Shown here one piece after another: positions 38,807-48,087 of a stretch of 64,000 nucleotides of DNA; position 1 is the first letter of the stretch, and every line of letters starts with the position of its first letter. The DNA is from Actinomycetota bacterium (lineage in GTDB: Bacteria > Actinomycetota > Acidimicrobiia > IMCC26256 > PALSA-555), in the NCBI GenBank assembly GCA_016870355.1, contig VGBR01000001.1, forward strand, positions 314,989-378,988. Reading direction: 5' to 3'. Below the pieces are notes generated by a model that saw only the letters and a program-made list of their open reading frames with translations, was not told the origin of the DNA and ran no database searches. A program made the position numbers and the translations under genes.

Positions 38807-40378
38807 TCACCGGCGCCGGTCGCGGCTCCCCCAATAGGGGGCCCGCAGGATCTCCTTCTTGATCTTGCCGGTCGGCGTGCGAGGGATCTCGGCCACGTAC
38901 TCGAAGCTGCGGGGCCTCTTGTAGCCCGCCAGGTGCGCGCGGCTCAGCGCAACGAGCTCGTCTTCGAGCGAGGACCCGTCCTCGGAGCCCTCGGCGAGCT
39001 CGATCGCCGCGTGCACCGACTCGCCCCATTCGTCATCGGGGACCCCGATGACCGCGACGTCGGCGACCGCCGGGTGCGCGGCGAGGATCCCCTCGATCTC
39101 GGCGGGGTAGATGTTCACGCCTCCCGAGATGATCATGTCGATCTTGCGGTCCGAGAGCCACAGGTATCCCTCGTCGTCGAGGTGGCCGACGTCGCCGGTC
39201 GTGAAGAGGCCGGGTTCGAGGTGCGCGTCGGCGGTCTTGGTGGGCTCGCCGTGGTACTCGAAGTCCATCCCGAGCGAGTTGCGGAAGTAGAGGGCTCCAT
39301 CCTCGCCGGGCCCGAGGCGCGTCCCGTCGTCGCCGACCACCACCACCTCCGTCGTGGCTCCCGGGCGACCGACGCTCCCGCCCTTGCGCAGCCAGTCCTC
39401 TGACGAGATCGTCGAGATGATCGCGCCCTCGGTGGAGCCGTAGTACTCCCAGATCCGCGGCCCCCACCACTCGATCATCCGCTGCTTGACGTCCGGCGGG
39501 CACGGTGCGGCGCCGTGCCAGACCGCGTGCAGGCTCGACCCGTCGAACGCCGCGCGCACGTCGTCGGGCAGGGCGAGGAGACGCTGCATCTGGGTCGGCA
39601 CGAGGTGCAGGTTCGTGATGCGGTGCCGGTCGATGAGCTCGAGGACCCCGGCGGCGTCGAACTTGTGTTGCATCACCACCGGGAGCCCGTTGACGAACGG
39701 GAGGAACGAGAACGCCCATTGCGCGGAGTGGTAGATGGGGCCGCAGAGCAGCGTGCGGCCGCCCGGGGGCAGGAGCTCGCCGACGCCGGCCGCGACGAGT
39801 GCGAGCACCTCGGTCGGAGTGTCGGTGGCGCCGGTGAGCGCGCTGCGAACCCCCTTGGGCTTCCCGGTCGTGCCGGAGGTGTAGAACATCGGGCCACCGA
39901 GGAGCGGCACGGTCGGCGCCACGACGTCGCCGGTCGCGAGGAACGCCTCGTAGCCGACGAGCGCGTCGGACGAGGACGACCCCGGCCCGATCTCCACCCC
40001 CACCTGCAGGTGCGGGACACCCGGCACCTCGAGCGCCTGGCTCACCACGTCGGTGTACCGCTGATCGACGACGACCCCGCGCACCTCCGCGTCGCGGAGC
40101 ACATACGCGACTTCTTCGGCGACCCAGTGCCAGTTGACCGGGACGTAGGTGATGCCGAGGTGCGAGCACGCAAGCATCAGCTCGAAGTACTCGCGCTGGT
40201 TCCCGGCGACGAGCGCGATCGTGTCACCGGCCGCGAGCCCCGCTTTGCGCAAGGCATCCGCCAGTCGCGTCGCGCGCTCGGCCAGCTCCGCGAAGGTCTC
40301 GTGCCCGCGGTCGTCGGTGAGCGCGACCTCGTCGCCGCGCGTGCTCGCAAGCCCATCGAGGAGCTGCAGCCTCGTCAT
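38807..40378 (-). CDS. Acyl-CoA synthetase (adenylate-forming, FadD/ACS type)
   Basis: A 523-residue ANL-superfamily ligase that activates a carboxylic acid with ATP and CoA. Motifs: MFYTSGTTGKPKGVRSAL (P-loop A3), YYGSTEGAIIS (A5), GLFTTGDVGHLDDEGYLWLS (A7), DRKIDMIISGGVNIYPAEIE (A8) and the catalytic Lys in PRTPTGKIKKEILRAPYW (A10). No membrane segment. It lies 25 bases after the Rieske oxygenase stop in the same direction and is likely co-transcribed with it. Chain or ring specificity is not visible. Confidence 0.93.
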   Translation of the reverse strand: MTRLQLLDGLASTRGDEVALTDDRGHETFAELAERATRLADALRKAGLAAGDTIALVAGNQREYFELMLACSHLGITYVPVNWHWVAEEVAYVLRDAEVRGVVVDQRYTDVVSQALEVPGVPHLQVGVEIGPGSSSSDALVGYEAFLATGDVVAPTVPLLGGPMFYTSGTTGKPKGVRSALTGATDTPTEVLALVAAGVGELLPPGGRTLLCGPIYHSAQWAFSFLPFVNGLPVVMQHKFDAAGVLELIDRHRITNLHLVPTQMQRLLALPDDVRAAFDGSSLHAVWHGAAPCPPDVKQRMIEWWGPRIWEYYGSTEGAIISTISSEDWLRKGGSVGRPGATTEVVVVGDDGTRLGPGEDGALYFRNSLGMDFEYHGEPTKTADAHLEPGLFTTGDVGHLDDEGYLWLSDRKIDMIISGGVNIYPAEIEGILAAHPAVADVAVIGVPDDEWGESVHAAIELAEGSEDGSSLEDELVALSRAHLAGYKRPRSFEYVAEIPRTPTGKIKKEILRAPYWGSRDRRR

Positions 40379-40403
40379 CGTCGTCGGATGGAATCGACGC
40401 CGG

Positions 40404-41549
40404 TCACACGCGCTCGGAGGTCAGGAGACGCGCGACCGTCTGGTGGAATCGGTGCAGCCCGAGCTCGTTGCGGCCGAAGACGAACTCGGTGTTCGCCCCC
40501 GACGACAGCGCGCGCTGGATCCCGGCCCCGGTGGCGTAGTCCTCGTCGCGCACCACACCGAACAGCATCTCGGCGATCCCCTCGATGTCCGTCTGCTCCG
40601 GCTCGGATGGCTCGTGGTCCCAGAAGATCGACTGGACCGTGCGGGAGCGGTCGGGGGTCGGACCGGGGAACAGCTGCGACATGAGCACGCCGGCGGGCAG
40701 GAACGCGAACGAGACGCTGGGGAACACCGTGCACACCAGGCCGATCCCCTCCTGGTCGCCCCATTCGGACTCCGGCTTGTCGCGGAGACGCTCGATGCCG
40801 TGACGCGCGAACCCGACGCGCTGGTGGGGACCCCAGGCGTCGTACGCCATCACGTTGCTCATGAACGCCCCGAACAGCGTGTCGCGGTGCAGCGAGCCGA
40901 AGTGGTAGCCCTCGAGGTAGCCGTCGTAGACGATCTTCCAGTTGGCGCCGTCGACCTCACGGCGCGAGACGAGGTGCCAGCGCCCCATACCGAACGGCTC
41001 GAGCACCTCGTCGTAGCCCGACAGCCACTCGTCGAGGTCGATCGCGACGCCGGGGGTGATGCACGCGAACACGAGCCCGGCGCGCTCGCCGCACGCGAGG
41101 GGAACGAGCCCGTGCGACGCGACGTCGAGTTCGTGGAACCCTTCGCGTCCTGGGATGCCGACCAAGGCGCCGTTCGTGTCGTAGGTCCAGCCGTGGTACG
41201 GGCAGGTGTGACGGCGCGCCCGACCGCAGCCCTCGGGCGTGACCACGGCACCGCGATGGCGGCACACGTCGACGAACGCGCGTGCGGCCCCGTCGTCCCC
41301 GCGTGTGAGCAGCACGGGCGTGCCCAGGACCCAGGTGACCTTGTACGACCCCGGCTCGGGCAGCTCGCCGGCCAGGGCGAGCACGAGCGGGACCCGCCGG
41401 AAGATCCGATCCATCTCCGCCTGCCAGCGGTCGGGATCGGCGTAGTCGGCGACCGACACCGAATAGGTGGTCGCGGCGAGGTCGGTGGTGCCCGCAGTGG
41501 CGTGCGCAAGCAGCCGTCGGCTGAGCTCCACGAACGCCTGGCGCTGCAC
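40404..41549 (-). CDS. Rieske non-heme iron oxygenase, alpha subunit
   Basis: A 381-residue ring-hydroxylating oxygenase subunit. The Rieske cluster is bound by CRHRG near residue 93 and CPYHGWTYD near 113; the mononuclear iron site is in IVYDGYLEGYHFGSLHRDT (His, His) with a later acidic ligand. Electrons must come from a separate ferredoxin and reductase, not found nearby. A perfect AACTAACC-N4-GGTTAGTT palindrome lies 8 bases before the start codon, so expression is regulated by a TetR-type protein. It probably makes an operon with the acyl-CoA synthetase. Confidence 0.92.
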   Translation of the reverse strand: MQRQAFVELSRRLLAHATAGTTDLAATTYSVSVADYADPDRWQAEMDRIFRRVPLVLALAGELPEPGSYKVTWVLGTPVLLTRGDDGAARAFVDVCRHRGAVVTPEGCGRARRHTCPYHGWTYDTNGALVGIPGREGFHELDVASHGLVPLACGERAGLVFACITPGVAIDLDEWLSGYDEVLEPFGMGRWHLVSRREVDGANWKIVYDGYLEGYHFGSLHRDTLFGAFMSNVMAYDAWGPHQRVGFARHGIERLRDKPESEWGDQEGIGLVCTVFPSVSFAFLPAGVLMSQLFPGPTPDRSRTVQSIFWDHEPSEPEQTDIEGIAEMLFGVVRDEDYATGAGIQRALSSGANTEFVFGRNELGLHRFHQTVARLLTSERV

Positions 41550-41556
41550 GGGCGGA

Positions 41557-41576
41557 AACTAACCCAGCGGTTAGTT
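41557..41576. promoter_or_regulatory. Operator AACTAACC-N4-GGTTAGTT in front of the Rieske oxygenase
   Basis: A perfect 8-4-8 palindrome (41557-41576), 7 bases before the ATG at 41549. The same core is found at 58382 and 60278, always upstream of catabolic genes. It is a candidate TetR operator overlapping promoter or ribosome site. Confidence 0.7.
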
Positions 41577-41650
41577 CTCTCGCACGCGCCAGGAGCGCTG
41601 GCGCACTCGGGGACGGGCCGATGCCGCCGCGCCGGCCCGGGCCGGCAGGC

Positions 41651-42412
41651 TCAGGCGTCGTGACCGAGCACCCAGCGGATGCCGCGGCGCACCAGCTCCA
41701 CGAACTGCGACGTGTCCCACGAGCAGCGCTCGACTGCCGGGTACCAGTCGACGAGCGGGGTCATGTCGTAGTGGCCCCGGCAGTGGCCGAGCATGTTGTA
41801 GAGCACCGCGCCGCGACCGAGCTCCCGGAGGTACACCACGAGATGCTCGGGGTCGGCGGCCGACCAGTCGGACTCGGCGAATCCGACCGCGTCCCCCTGC
41901 CAGTGGGTGTGGGCGAGCACGTGCAGGTCGGCCCGTCCGTAATACTCGCAGAGGTACAGCTCGTCGTCGGTCTCGAACCCCTCCACGCCCGCGACCAGCC
42001 AGTGCTCGGGATCCGCGATCTTGACCTCGTAGGGTTGGATCGGCGGGTGGGCGACGAACTGGCTGCCGAGCGTCTCGGCCCACACCGGGAACGCGCGGGG
42101 GGCCTCGACCCCGTTCGGACGGGGAAGGTCGAGGGCTGCGTTCGTGCCATGCAGCGCGAGCCAGCGACCACCACCCTCGACCCACGCGCGGATGGCCTGC
42201 TGCGCCTCGATCGAGGGGCGCACGTCGCACGTGTAGCTCACCAGGAACGCCCCGCCCGCGATCGCTTCTGCATCCTCGTAGTCGGCGACGACGCGGACGC
42301 GCGCATGCTCGTGCTCGGCAAGGAGATCGAGCAGACGCAAGCGGGCGAAGTCGATGTCGTGGTACTTCCCGCCGGCGACCAGTGTGCCGCCGATGCGCGC
42401 GGGGTGCGTCAT
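41651..42412 (-). CDS. ThuA-like (trehalose utilisation-type, class I glutamine-amidotransferase fold) protein
   Basis: 253 residues from ATG 42412. VAGGKYHDIDFARLRLLDLL at the start, LVSYTCDVRPSIEAQQAIRA, WVEGGGRWLALHGTNAALD, PIQPYEVKIADPEHWLVAGV and GRGAVLYNMLGHCRGHYDM follow the ThuA domain order. The enzymic role of ThuA-like proteins is poorly known; some act on sugars. A longer frame from 42889 is antisense to the acyl-CoA dehydrogenase. It is divergent from the leader ORF at 42681 with a 268-base gap that holds a GGTTAG half-site near 42595 and no further gene. Confidence 0.82.
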   Translation of the reverse strand: MTHPARIGGTLVAGGKYHDIDFARLRLLDLLAEHEHARVRVVADYEDAEAIAGGAFLVSYTCDVRPSIEAQQAIRAWVEGGGRWLALHGTNAALDLPRPNGVEAPRAFPVWAETLGSQFVAHPPIQPYEVKIADPEHWLVAGVEGFETDDELYLCEYYGRADLHVLAHTHWQGDAVGFAESDWSAADPEHLVVYLRELGRGAVLYNMLGHCRGHYDMTPLVDWYPAVERCSWDTSQFVELVRRGIRWVLGHDA

Positions 42413-42680
42413 GCCGAAGCCCCCTTCTCCCAAGCCCTCCGTGCTCTTCCGACATCGGTACGGGCCCAGCCGAGCACGCTGGCGGGGAGGCTCCGCGAGT
42501 ACGGGCTCGCGCACGCGGAGGATCCGTCGCCGAGCGCGCGCACGGGCGGACGGTACGGGGAGCGGCCGTCGATTGTAAAGCAGGCGACCTTCGTGGTTAG
42601 GTTCCGAGCCGTCAGTGGCGTCGGCGCATGCGCGAGCACGCGACCGTCCGCGGCGCGCGGCGAGAGAGAGCAGGAGCCTG

Positions 42681-42764
42681 ATGGTGATCGTGATCGGCCG
42701 GACCCTCACCGGGATGGACATCCTCGGGCACCAGATCGCATCGTCGGGGCCGATGTTCGGGTGA
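42681..42764 (+). CDS. Short leader ORF (27 aa) coupled to the acyl-CoA dehydrogenase
   Basis: ATG 42681 follows AGGAG (42672-42676) with 4 bases between, and opens MVIVIGRTLTGMDILGHQIA then SSGPMFG, ending at TGA 42762-42764, which overlaps the GTG start of the dehydrogenase (GTGA). The strong site and the exact coupling suggest that the peptide is translated and hands ribosomes on. It may have no function of its own. It was not recognised as part of a larger gene. Confidence 0.45.
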   Translation: MVIVIGRTLTGMDILGHQIASSGPMFG

Positions 42765-44014
42765 CTCCCTCGGTCGAGGTGTACGCCGCGGAGGCACGAC
42801 GCTGGCTCGAGGCGAACGCGCGCCGGAAGGCGGAGGCCCGCGCCGAGACGGTCTGGGGTGAGGGTTCGGACAGCACGGCCGTGTTCCACAACCTGAGCGA
42901 TGCGGAAGAGGCCGAGCTCCTCGATGCGCTACGGGAATGGCAGCGGCGCAAGTACGACGCGGGGTATGGGGCCATCGCGTGGCCCACTGAGCTCGGCGGC
43001 GCGGGGTTGAGCCGCGCGTACGAGCGCGCGTTCGCGCGCGAGGAGGCGGCGTTCGAGACGCCGCGCTCACACGAGGTGCTCGGCGTGACGGTCGGGCTTG
43101 TCGCCCCCACGGTGCGCGCCTACGGAACGCACGAGCAACAGGCGCGGTTCTGCCCGATGCTGCTGCGCAGCGACGCGCTGGCCTGCCAGCTGTTCTCCGA
43201 GCCCGGGGCGGGATCCGACCTCGCGTCGCTGGCGACCCGGGCGGTGCGGGACGGCGACGAGTGGGTGATCACCGGACAGAAGGTCTGGACGAGCGGTGCC
43301 CGGCACTGCGCCTGGGGTGAGCTCATCGCGCGCACCGACCTCGACGTCCCCAAGCACAAGGGGATGACCGCGTTCCTCGTGCCGCTGGACCTGCCGGGTG
43401 TCGAGATCCGCCCGATCCGGCAGATGAGCGGGGGATCGTCGTTCAACGAGGTGTTCCTGAGCGAGGTCCGCGTGCCCGACACGCTGCGGCTCGGCGACGT
43501 CGGCGAGGGCTGGAAGGTCGCGCTCACCACGCTCGGCTTCGAGCGGGCTGCGAGCGGGGGTGGCGGGGGCGGCGGCCGGGTCGGGGGGTCGTGGACCCAG
43601 CTGCTCGGGCTGGCGGAGCACCTCGCACGCACCGACGATCCCCGCGTCCGTCAGGACCTCGCAAGGTCCTTCATCGGGTATCGGCTCCTCGTGCTCAACG
43701 CCCAGCGGGCGCAGGCGCTCGCCCGCAGCGGCACCCCTGGTGCCGAGGGATCGATCGGCAAGCTCTTCTGGACCGAGCACATGCGCGAGGTCTCGGGGGT
43801 GGCCAGCCGGCTGCTCGGCCCGCGTCTGGCTGCCGACACCGGCGAGTGGGGGACCTTCGCGTGGACCGAGCACCTCCTCGGCGCGCCCGGCTACCGGATC
43901 GCGGGAGGCTCCGACGAGGTGCAGCGCAACATCATCGGCGAACGGGTGCTGGGTCTTCCCGGAGAGCCACGGGTCGACCGCGACGTGACGTTCCGGGAGC
44001 AGCTCCGCAGCTAG
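42761..44014 (+). CDS. Acyl-CoA dehydrogenase
   Basis: A 417-residue flavoenzyme from GTG 42761. Motifs: AIAWPTELGGAGLSRAYERA, CQLFSEPGAGSDLASLATRA, TGQKVWTSGARHCAWGELIA, SGGSSFNEVFLSEVRVPDTL and the C-terminal LLGAPGYRIAGGSDEVQRNI with the IAGGSDEVQ region typical of the FadE28/FadE-type actinobacterial dehydrogenases. A glycine run (ASGGGGGGGRVGG) sits in the middle, an unusual flexible insertion. The catalytic Glu of standard enzymes is not obvious at the canonical place, so it may belong to the alpha/beta heteromeric kind used in sterol side-chain degradation. It overlaps the next, convergent gene by 4 bases. Confidence 0.88.
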   Translation: MTPSVEVYAAEARRWLEANARRKAEARAETVWGEGSDSTAVFHNLSDAEEAELLDALREWQRRKYDAGYGAIAWPTELGGAGLSRAYERAFAREEAAFETPRSHEVLGVTVGLVAPTVRAYGTHEQQARFCPMLLRSDALACQLFSEPGAGSDLASLATRAVRDGDEWVITGQKVWTSGARHCAWGELIARTDLDVPKHKGMTAFLVPLDLPGVEIRPIRQMSGGSSFNEVFLSEVRVPDTLRLGDVGEGWKVALTTLGFERAASGGGGGGGRVGGSWTQLLGLAEHLARTDDPRVRQDLARSFIGYRLLVLNAQRAQALARSGTPGAEGSIGKLFWTEHMREVSGVASRLLGPRLAADTGEWGTFAWTEHLLGAPGYRIAGGSDEVQRNIIGERVLGLPGEPRVDRDVTFREQLRS

Positions 44015-45636
44015 GGGCGCGTCGCAGCGTCGACGAGCTCGCGAGCCGCGCGGTAGTCGGCCTTCGCGCTGGGGGTGCGCGGCACCGTCTCGACGAAGAC
44101 GACCTGCGTCGGCGCCTTGTAGTGCGCGAGTCCCTGCTTCACGAACGCGATGACCTCGTCCTCGTCGGTGGTGGCACCGGGCGCGAACGACGCGACCGCG
44201 ACGAGTCGCTGGCCGAGCCGCTCGTCGGGGATGCCGACGACCAGGCAGTCCTCGATCGCCGCGTGGCGCTTGACGGCCTCCTCCACCTCCTCGGGGTACA
44301 CCTTCTCGCCACCCGTGTTCACGCAGCTCGAGCCCCGCCCGAGCAGGGTGATGGTCCCGTCGGCCTCGACCGTGGCCCAGTCTCCGGGAAACGAGTAGCG
44401 CACGCCGTCGATCTCGCGGAAGGTGCGCGCCGACTTCTCGGGATCCTTCCAGTAGCCGATCGGGATCGCCCCGGTGACCCCCAGCATCCCCGACTGGCCT
44501 GAGCCGGGCGCCACCTCGCGATCGTCCTCGGTGAACACCTTGGCTCCCGGCGTCATCGAGAAGCCGCCGGTGCGTGTGGGCATGCCCTTCATCGTGACGG
44601 CCGTGCCCGCGGAGCCCTCCGTCGAGCCCATCGCGTCGAGGAGCATGAGGTGCTCCACGTGCCCGAGGAGCGCCTGCTTCATCTCGGCCGAGAGCGTCGC
44701 GCCGCTCGAGAGCACGATGGCCAGCTTCGACAGGTCGTACTGGGCGCCGCGGTCGCGGGCCTCGTCGAGCGCGCGGACCAGGGGACGCGCGAACGCGTCA
44801 CCCACGATCACCAGCAGGGACACGCCCTCGCGCGCGATGGTCTCCAAGAGTGCCGAGCCGTCGAGCGAGCGCTCCGCGGCGAGGACGCTGGTCGCGCCGA
44901 GAAGGTGCGGCGCCATCACACCGAGCCATCCCCCCACGCCGTGCATGAGTGGGCACGCGGGCATGGCGACCATCCCGCGCCCCTCGCGGTCGAGCCGAGC
45001 CGCCTGCGTCGCCGCGTCCGACGGGCCCGCGAGGGGCTCGAGACCGAGGAACGGCGGCATCATCGTGAGGAAGCTGTTCGTGAAGATGCCGACCTCGTAC
45101 ATCACGCCCTTGGGCATGCCGGTCGTGCCGCCCGTGTAGAGCATGTAGATGTCGGTCGTCTCGCGCTCGATGCGGGGCGCGGGGTCGTGCGCGGCGAGGA
45201 CCTCCTCGTAGGCGAGCGCACCGTCGACATGCTCGCCACCGTCGTCGACCTCGATCCACTGCCGTACGAGTGGGAGCCGGTCGCGGATGCGCTCGATCCG
45301 CTCACCCAGGCTCGAGTGGAAGACGCACGCCTTCGCGTCGGCGTCGTCGAGGAGGTACACGAGCTCGTCGTCGAGGTACCGGTAGTTGACGTTCACCGGG
45401 ACGAAGCGCGACTTGAGCGCCGCGAAGTTCGTCTCGCAGTACTCCGGCGAGTTGTAGAGGTACATCCCGACGTGGTCGCCCGGCGCGAGCCCCGCGCTCG
45501 TCAAGGCGGCGGCCAGCCGGGCGCTCCGCTCCTCGTACTCTCGCCAGCTGACCCGGCGAGCTCCCTGGACGATGGCGGGCCGGTCGGGGACGGCGTCGGC
45601 GACCGACTCCCAGACGGTGGCGAAGTGCGGCTCCAT
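44011..45636 (-). CDS. Acyl-CoA synthetase
   Basis: A 541-residue ANL ligase from ATG 45636, which has AGGAGGA just before. Motifs: IYMLYTGGTTGMPKGVMYEV (A3), LLDAMGSTEGSAGTAV (A5), YSFPGDWATVEADGTITLLG (A7), GRGSSCVNTGGEKVYPEEVE (A8) and PRTPSAKADYRAARELVD with the terminal Lys (A10). The TGGTTGMPKGVM form is typical of FadD3/FadD19-like actinobacterial synthetases that act on steroid-type substrates; that resemblance is from memory. It lies 22 bases after the second synthetase (45659-47206) and is co-transcribed. Confidence 0.92.
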   Translation of the reverse strand: MEPHFATVWESVADAVPDRPAIVQGARRVSWREYEERSARLAAALTSAGLAPGDHVGMYLYNSPEYCETNFAALKSRFVPVNVNYRYLDDELVYLLDDADAKACVFHSSLGERIERIRDRLPLVRQWIEVDDGGEHVDGALAYEEVLAAHDPAPRIERETTDIYMLYTGGTTGMPKGVMYEVGIFTNSFLTMMPPFLGLEPLAGPSDAATQAARLDREGRGMVAMPACPLMHGVGGWLGVMAPHLLGATSVLAAERSLDGSALLETIAREGVSLLVIVGDAFARPLVRALDEARDRGAQYDLSKLAIVLSSGATLSAEMKQALLGHVEHLMLLDAMGSTEGSAGTAVTMKGMPTRTGGFSMTPGAKVFTEDDREVAPGSGQSGMLGVTGAIPIGYWKDPEKSARTFREIDGVRYSFPGDWATVEADGTITLLGRGSSCVNTGGEKVYPEEVEEAVKRHAAIEDCLVVGIPDERLGQRLVAVASFAPGATTDEDEVIAFVKQGLAHYKAPTQVVFVETVPRTPSAKADYRAARELVDAATRP

Positions 45637-45658
45637 GGTTCCTCCTCGAGATCGGCGT

Positions 45659-47206
45659 TCAGGTGAGCTCGCCAGCCAGGAACCGGTCTCGAAGCCGGCG
45701 CTTGACGAGCTTGCCCATCGCGGTGCGGTCGAGGCTCTCCACCACGACGATCCGCGCTGGGCACTTGTAGTGGGTGAGTCGGTCGCGCAGCCAGCTCCGC
45801 AACGCCTCGGGGTCCGGCGGCGACGCGTGGTCACGGGGCACCACCAGCATCATGAACGCCTCGCCCATGACGTCGTCGGGCACGCCGAATCCCGCGGCGT
45901 CGGCGACCTCCGGATGCGTGACGAGTCGCTGCTCGGCCTCCGCGGGGTACACGTTGACCCCACCGGACACGACCATGTCGGACGCGCGGTCGGTGATGTA
46001 CACGTAGCCGTCGTCGTCCACGTAGCCGACCTCGCCGAGGGTGAACAGCCCGGTCTCGTCGACCGCGGCTCGGTGGGCCCCCGGCGCGCACGCCTCGTGC
46101 CCGTCGTGGTACACGATCCCCCGCCCGGTGGGGTCGCGGAAGTACAGGTTCCCCTCGGTACCCGGCGGGAGCTCGGTCCCGGCGTCGTCGAGCACGGTCG
46201 CGGTCAACGGTGGGTTCGGGCGCCCAACCGACCCGGGGTGCGCGCGCCACTCGTCGGGCCCGATGAGACACGTCGTGCCGACCTCGGTCGCCCCGTAGGC
46301 CTCGTACAGCACCGGGCCCCACCAGTCGAGCATGGCCGCCTTCACATCGATCGGGCAGGCGGCCCCGGTGTGCACGACGAAGCGGAGGCTCGACACGTCG
46401 TAGGAATCCCGCACGTGCTCGGGGAGCGCGAGCAGACGCGCGAAGTGGGTCGGCACCAAAACCGACGTCTCGATGCGGAAGCGCTCGATCGCGGCGAGCG
46501 TCGCCGCGGCGTCGAAGCGGCCGAGCACGACCACGGGGATGCCGGCGCCGAGGAGGCGCACGGCCTGGAGCGGACCGGTGTGGTACAGGGGCCCGACCAC
46601 GAGGTGGGTGCCGTGCGCCGCGAACGGGTGCGCCCGCAGGCGCTCGAGGTGCTCACGGAGGGTCGCGCCGCCGGCGAACATCGTCGGGGGGAGCTCGGTG
46701 CCCTTGGGTTGCCCGGTCGTGCCGGACGTATAGAGGAGGTTCGGTCGCGGGGGATCCTCGAGGGTCAGGGGCGCCGTCGGGCCCCGGTCGCACCAGTCGT
46801 CGAGCGTCGTCACCCCGGCGTCGTCGGTGTGCCAGCCCACCACCTGCTCGACGCCGGCCTCGCGGGCCGCGGCCACGGCCCGCGCCGCGGTCTCGGGGCC
46901 GCACAGCACGAGGCGGGCGCCGGAGTCCGCCAGCAGGTAGGCCGCTTCGGGGGCCGTGAGGTGGAAGTTGACCGGCACGACCGAGGTGGAGGCGACGAGC
47001 CCGGCCACGTGCGCCAGCACGCAGTCTGCGGAGTTCTCCGCGAAGACGGCGATGCGTCGGTGCGCCCCGAGGTCGCTCGCCAAGAGACGGGAAGCGACCC
47101 GGTCGACCCATGCGCCCACCTGCTCCCAGGTCAGCTCGACGTGCGCGTCGCGCAGCGCGATCTCGTGCGGCCGTTCCTCGGCGGCATCACGAGCGAAGGT
47201 GGGCAC
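45659..47206 (-). CDS. Acyl-CoA synthetase
   Basis: A 515-residue ANL ligase from GTG 47206, with GGAGGAC 4-10 bases before. Motifs: LLYTSGTTGQPKGTELPPTM (A3), YEAYGATEVGTTCLIG (A5), GLFTLGEVGYVDDDGYVYIT (A7: L-G-E instead of T-G-D), DRASDMVVSGGVNVYPAEAE (A8), DRTAMGKLVKRRLRDRF (A10 Lys). The A7 Asp is Glu here, a mild variation. First gene of a two-synthetase minus-strand operon. The gap to the divergent SDR (47207-47338) holds an operator-like site. Confidence 0.92.
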   Translation of the reverse strand: MPTFARDAAEERPHEIALRDAHVELTWEQVGAWVDRVASRLLASDLGAHRRIAVFAENSADCVLAHVAGLVASTSVVPVNFHLTAPEAAYLLADSGARLVLCGPETAARAVAAAREAGVEQVVGWHTDDAGVTTLDDWCDRGPTAPLTLEDPPRPNLLYTSGTTGQPKGTELPPTMFAGGATLREHLERLRAHPFAAHGTHLVVGPLYHTGPLQAVRLLGAGIPVVVLGRFDAAATLAAIERFRIETSVLVPTHFARLLALPEHVRDSYDVSSLRFVVHTGAACPIDVKAAMLDWWGPVLYEAYGATEVGTTCLIGPDEWRAHPGSVGRPNPPLTATVLDDAGTELPPGTEGNLYFRDPTGRGIVYHDGHEACAPGAHRAAVDETGLFTLGEVGYVDDDGYVYITDRASDMVVSGGVNVYPAEAEQRLVTHPEVADAAGFGVPDDVMGEAFMMLVVPRDHASPPDPEALRSWLRDRLTHYKCPARIVVVESLDRTAMGKLVKRRLRDRFLAGELT

Positions 47207-47295
47207 GACGTCCTCCGGACGCGACGTCCGCCGGCGCACGCTCGGCCCGAGTGCCGGAGCGCCGGGTTCGTTGCGGGGCCCTGACGATAGGTGGT

Positions 47296-47315
47296 AACTA
47301 ACGGACCGGTCAATT
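47296..47315. promoter_or_regulatory. Operator-like site between synthetase and SDR genes
   Basis: AACTAACG-GACC-GGTCAATT (47296-47315): the left arm equals the AACTAAC of the perfect operators; the right arm has two changes. Read without spacer it also forms CGGACC/GGTCAATT, like 38055-38068. It lies 24 bases before the SDR start and about 90 before the synthetase start. Confidence 0.4.
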
Positions 47316-47338
47316 CTCTCTGGTGTGCGGGGGGTGCG

Positions 47339-48085
47339 ATGGATCTGGGGCTCGCGGGACGCAAGGTCGCCGTCACGGGCGGGAGTCGCGGCATCGGACG
47401 CGCGATCACCGAGCGGCTGCTCGACGAGGGCGCAGCGGTGGCGATCTGCGCGCGGAACACCGCTGGCGTCGCCGAGGCCGTCGAGGCGCTGGGCGCCAAG
47501 GGGACGGTCGTGGGTGATCAGGTCGACTGTGCCGACGCCGAGGCGCTCGCCGGCTGGGTCGACGCCGCGGCCGGGGGCCTCGGCGGCCTCGACGCGTTCA
47601 TCCACTGCGCGAGCCCTGGGCCCGCGGCCTGGGAAGCGAACTTCGCGGTCGACCTGATGGCGCTCGTACGCGGTGTCGAAGCGGCGCTTCCTCACCTGGA
47701 GCAGTCCGACGCGGGCGCGATCGTCGACATCTCGACCACGGCCGCGATCGAGGCGTTCGGCCCGGGCCCGAACGGGTACAGCACCCTCAAGGCGGCCGCG
47801 GTCAACTACATCGGCGGCCTCGCCCAGCAGATCGCCGCGAAGGGGGTCCGCGCCAACGCCGTCTCGCCCGGCCCGATCATGATCGAGGGCGGCTCCTGGG
47901 ACTTCATCCGCGAGCACATGGGCGCGTTCTACGAGCAGACCCTGGCGCAGATCCCGTTCGGGCGGATGGGCACGGCCGAAGAGGTCGCCAACGTGGTCGC
48001 GTTCCTCGTGAGCCCCGCGGCGAGCTGGATCACGGGGCAGAACGTCGTCGTCGACGGCGGGTTCACCAAGCGGATCGCGTTCTGA
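47339..48085 (+). CDS. Short-chain dehydrogenase/reductase (SDR)
   Basis: A 248-residue classical SDR. Cofactor loop TGGSRGIGRAITE (TGxxxGxG), DISTTAAIEAFG with the catalytic Ser region and YSTLKAAAVNYIG (YxxxK) are intact; the C-terminus has WITGQNVVVDGGF. It is the first gene of a five-gene run with the E1 alpha, E1 beta, E2 and E3 genes. It oxidises or reduces a hydroxyl/ketone in the pathway, possibly making the 2-oxo or 1,2-diketone substrate of the complex (inference). Confidence 0.92.
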   Translation: MDLGLAGRKVAVTGGSRGIGRAITERLLDEGAAVAICARNTAGVAEAVEALGAKGTVVGDQVDCADAEALAGWVDAAAGGLGGLDAFIHCASPGPAAWEANFAVDLMALVRGVEAALPHLEQSDAGAIVDISTTAAIEAFGPGPNGYSTLKAAAVNYIGGLAQQIAAKGVRANAVSPGPIMIEGGSWDFIREHMGAFYEQTLAQIPFGRMGTAEEVANVVAFLVSPAASWITGQNVVVDGGFTKRIAF

Positions 48086-48087
48086 GC

